In this document: piece by piece, positions 62,081 through 64,000 of the stretch
Layout: each line of letters begins with the position of its first letter
Position numbering within the stretch: the stretch's first letter is position 1
Origin: Fasciolopsis buskii
Taxonomy: Eukaryota; Platyhelminthes; Trematoda; Plagiorchiida; Fasciolidae
Assembly: GCA_008360955.1 (NCBI GenBank)
Contig: LUCM01007362.1
Location: forward strand, 176,032 to 240,031
Direction: 5' to 3'
Length of the DNA: 64,000 nt
Notes under the pieces: model-generated
Databases searched by the model: none
What the model was told of the DNA's origin: nothing
What the model saw: the letters and a program-made list of their open reading frames with translations, nothing else
Position numbers and translations under genes: made by a program

Positions 62081-62702
62081 GTCACGGCGAGACTTCAGCT
62101 TTACATGGCGTGGCGGTTTGCATGCTCCTGTGACTCAACGAGCTTATCTCATGCTTATGATTTAGCCATTGATGGAGGTCTGACAAACTAGTCTCCTAAC
62201 TCTGCAAAGTGAAAGCTGATCTAGGCTGACAACTCAGTCGGGAAAGAGCTAATTGAGAGAGTAATTGATCCAAGTAGATTGGCTTCCACTCACCCACTAC
62301 CTTGCGGGCATCTTGTTAGAACAAAAGACTTTTGTTGATAACTCAAATCGTTCCCCTGCTTAGCGGTTGGGTTCCCCAGCGATACACATCCACCATTACC
62401 CATGAGTTTACGCGTCAACAAAAAATTCCATACTGCATCGGTCGTCGAGCCGGATAAACAAAGCAGCGCTGCGCATTGTGTTGAGGAAGATGGTTAGTGA
62501 TAAGTATGCTACTCAATCCGTTTCTTCTGTCCTCAACCCAATCCCTTTGCCCGCTCGCCCTGCCCACAATACCGCCACCCATAACGTGCTCCATACTTAT
62601 AACCGTTCATTGTCAAGTAATGTAGTAAGTGTTTTTCAGTCTGGAAGCGCACGTTTCCTAAGCATTATCAGTCTGAATCTCGGCTAATTCAGTGTTCACA
62701 CT
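62080..62702 (+). mobile_element. RTE-like LINE 5' UTR and ORF start (host of nested insertion)
   Basis: 5' UTR blocks (gagacttcagctttacatgg equivalent, aattgatccaagtagatt) and a diverged ORF start reach a degraded 'LGSFNVRTL' block near 62690, where a reverse element interrupts. The endonuclease resumes at about 63684. Confidence 0.75.
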
Positions 62703-63683
62703 CACCATCATCAGCGTTCAACACCAAGGTAAGTCTTACTGACCGCCGTCTTTTCCTCAGAGCCACATGTTTCTATGAAACGAGTAAATATCCAAGGGGA
62801 ACAGGGAGTGGACCTACGCAGGTCGGAAAAGACAAGAATTCTGCTGTAGCCAACGCACGGGTCTCAGTCTAACTTTACAAGTGCGCTCTTTCACTCATTC
62901 TGATTCAATAGAAAATGACAACACGATCGCCACTGTTCACGGTTCACTGCCATATCCTTCAATGTCTACAGCCAGCTGCTAGTTGACGGGTCTTTTGGAC
63001 CCCAACCACGAAGAAGTTCGCTGTGTATTTCCTCTTTCCGCGTTGCTACGTCATTTGTTGACCTCCAGGTGGCTTGTTCCATTCCTTGGGAGGAACACAA
63101 AATAGGGCACGATATGGTAGACGAGTGTTCGTCATACGCCACACGTGGCCCAACCAACGTAGTTGAGATGAGGTATTCTCAGAATTGGCACCTAGTACTA
63201 GATTCCTCACATCCACGTTACTCACCCGGTTACTCCATTCAATCCTAGCAAAACTACACAGACATCGGTGGTAACTGAGTTCATCAGAGCTTCTCCGCCC
63301 AGTTCAAAAAGAACTGTGGGAAGGTTCTTCCGGACCGGCTGTTTTCCTCCTCTTCAAAATGCGTATATTGGACTCTTACTACTGCCGTTGGGGGTTCATG
63401 AGACAGCTTCCAAAGATTCGCAGCTGTGGACGTCGGCCTAGATACGTGGGGCCAACTAAACTGATCCTTGAAGCGCTGAGCCCAACGGTCCAGTCTTTGC
63501 TGTTTACTATGGATGAGCTCTCCATTTCTGTCGCACAACTTCACTAACCGAAGTCCGCCGTCCGCCGGTGTCGCGTATAAGCCCAAACAGTCATTGTCTG
63601 TTACCCTAAGCGGCTGGCACTTTTATCTCCTCGGTTACCTTAACTCACCAGTTTTTGCGGTCATCCTTAAGGCTTGTTGATGC
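62703..63683 (-). mobile_element. RTE-like LINE, internally deleted, inserted in reverse
   Basis: The 3' tail (CATCATC) is at the left boundary, followed by reverse 3' UTR and C-terminal ORF to about 63280. The EN-RT linker follows at 63284-63586 (RNGELIHSKQQRLDRWAQRF, DQFSWPHVS), so nearly all of the RT domain is missing. The 5' end is near 63683. Confidence 0.75.
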
Positions 63684-64000
63684 ACTCTCATGGAGACTGG
63701 ACGACGGGCTTATTTAGCACTGACATTGGTCTCATCTTCGATTGATGTGCTGCTTCAGTTAAACGCGGATTCACAATTTGAGCAACTTGCTTCAGCTAAT
63801 AGCTCCTAACTCCTGGCCAAAATATCCCTACGCACTTCGGGAGACAAAGCAGCTCAAGCTGAGGATCTGCGTGTTGTGGCAGCGTTGGGGGAGCTCTTCT
63901 CGACTGGATCCCAGTTAACAGTCACTTATGAGCCGTGAGACTGTAGGAGTCAATTGGGGTACAGGAGGTTATTTGTGCTTGGCTAAGCCTGTTTGTCATC
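63684..64000 (+). mobile_element. RTE-like LINE endonuclease, continuation of interrupted copy
   Basis: It resumes at 'cactctcatggagactgg', homologous to the 'cactttaatgcagactaacc' block at 33.55 kb. It continues through 'tcgattgatgtgctgct' and 'ctggatcccagttaacagtcactta' to the window edge. Confidence 0.75.

Noticed and set aside
62080..63683. Twin-priming inversion of a single RTE insertion
   Set aside because: The inverted part adjoins the tail end instead of the 5' side, and the outer element resumes after the reverse piece, so a nested insertion explains it better.

Overview
This is a eukaryotic, repeat-dominated window that most resembles a parasitic flatworm genome, probably a digenean fluke, although a cestode cannot be excluded. 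The evidence is: split genes with very short introns (37 and 42 nt); three conserved animal housekeeping genes; and dozens of degenerate non-LTR retrotransposon pieces of RTE-like and CR1-like type plus tRNA-derived SINEs. There are no bacterial-type operons, CRISPR arrays or functional rRNA/tRNA genes that I can see. Almost all short open frames outside the three genes are retrotransposon debris or chance.

Three host genes are supported. (1) A RAB2 GTPase gene is built from five exons whose lengths and splice phases add up to exactly 212 codons plus a stop. Exons 1, 3, 4 and 5 are on the + strand between 42.7 and 59.9 kb, but exon 2 lies at 37.3 kb on the opposite strand. (2) An ARL6IP1-like ER-shaping membrane protein has two exons on the + strand at 26.3-26.9 kb. 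(3) A TRAP-alpha (SSR1) translocon subunit has three exons on the - strand at 31.0-31.9 kb, convergent with ARL6IP1. All three proteins act in the early secretory pathway (ER, translocon, ER-Golgi traffic). Their clustering may be coincidence.

Layout: 0-1.7 kb RTE 3' and 5' pieces with a SINE tail; 3.0-6.4 kb a reverse-strand CR1-like LINE; 8.7-9.8 kb a second reverse-strand CR1-like RT remnant; 10.0-16.75 kb a near-identical inverted repeat (1.5 kb arms, 3.6 kb spacer); 19.0-23.1 kb RTE pieces; 23.6-34.2 kb a second near-identical inverted repeat (about 1.27 kb arms) that encloses the ARL6IP1/SSR1 pair; 34.2-37.2 kb a reverse-strand RTE rich in single-base insertions and interrupted by a long T-rich tract; 37.3 kb the misplaced RAB2 exon; 38.8 kb a 25-N assembly gap inside an RTE copy; 39-52 kb RTE fragments and SINEs in and around RAB2 intron 1; 52-60 kb the rest of RAB2; 60-62 kb its 3' flank; 62.1-64.0 kb a nested RTE-in-RTE insertion.

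I found no convincing new biological system. The most notable signals are the out-of-order, inverted RAB2 exon beside an assembly gap whose two flanks repeat the same LINE sequence, the two large near-identical inverted repeats, and a 137-bp TA-flanked element with perfect 17-nt terminal inverted repeats.
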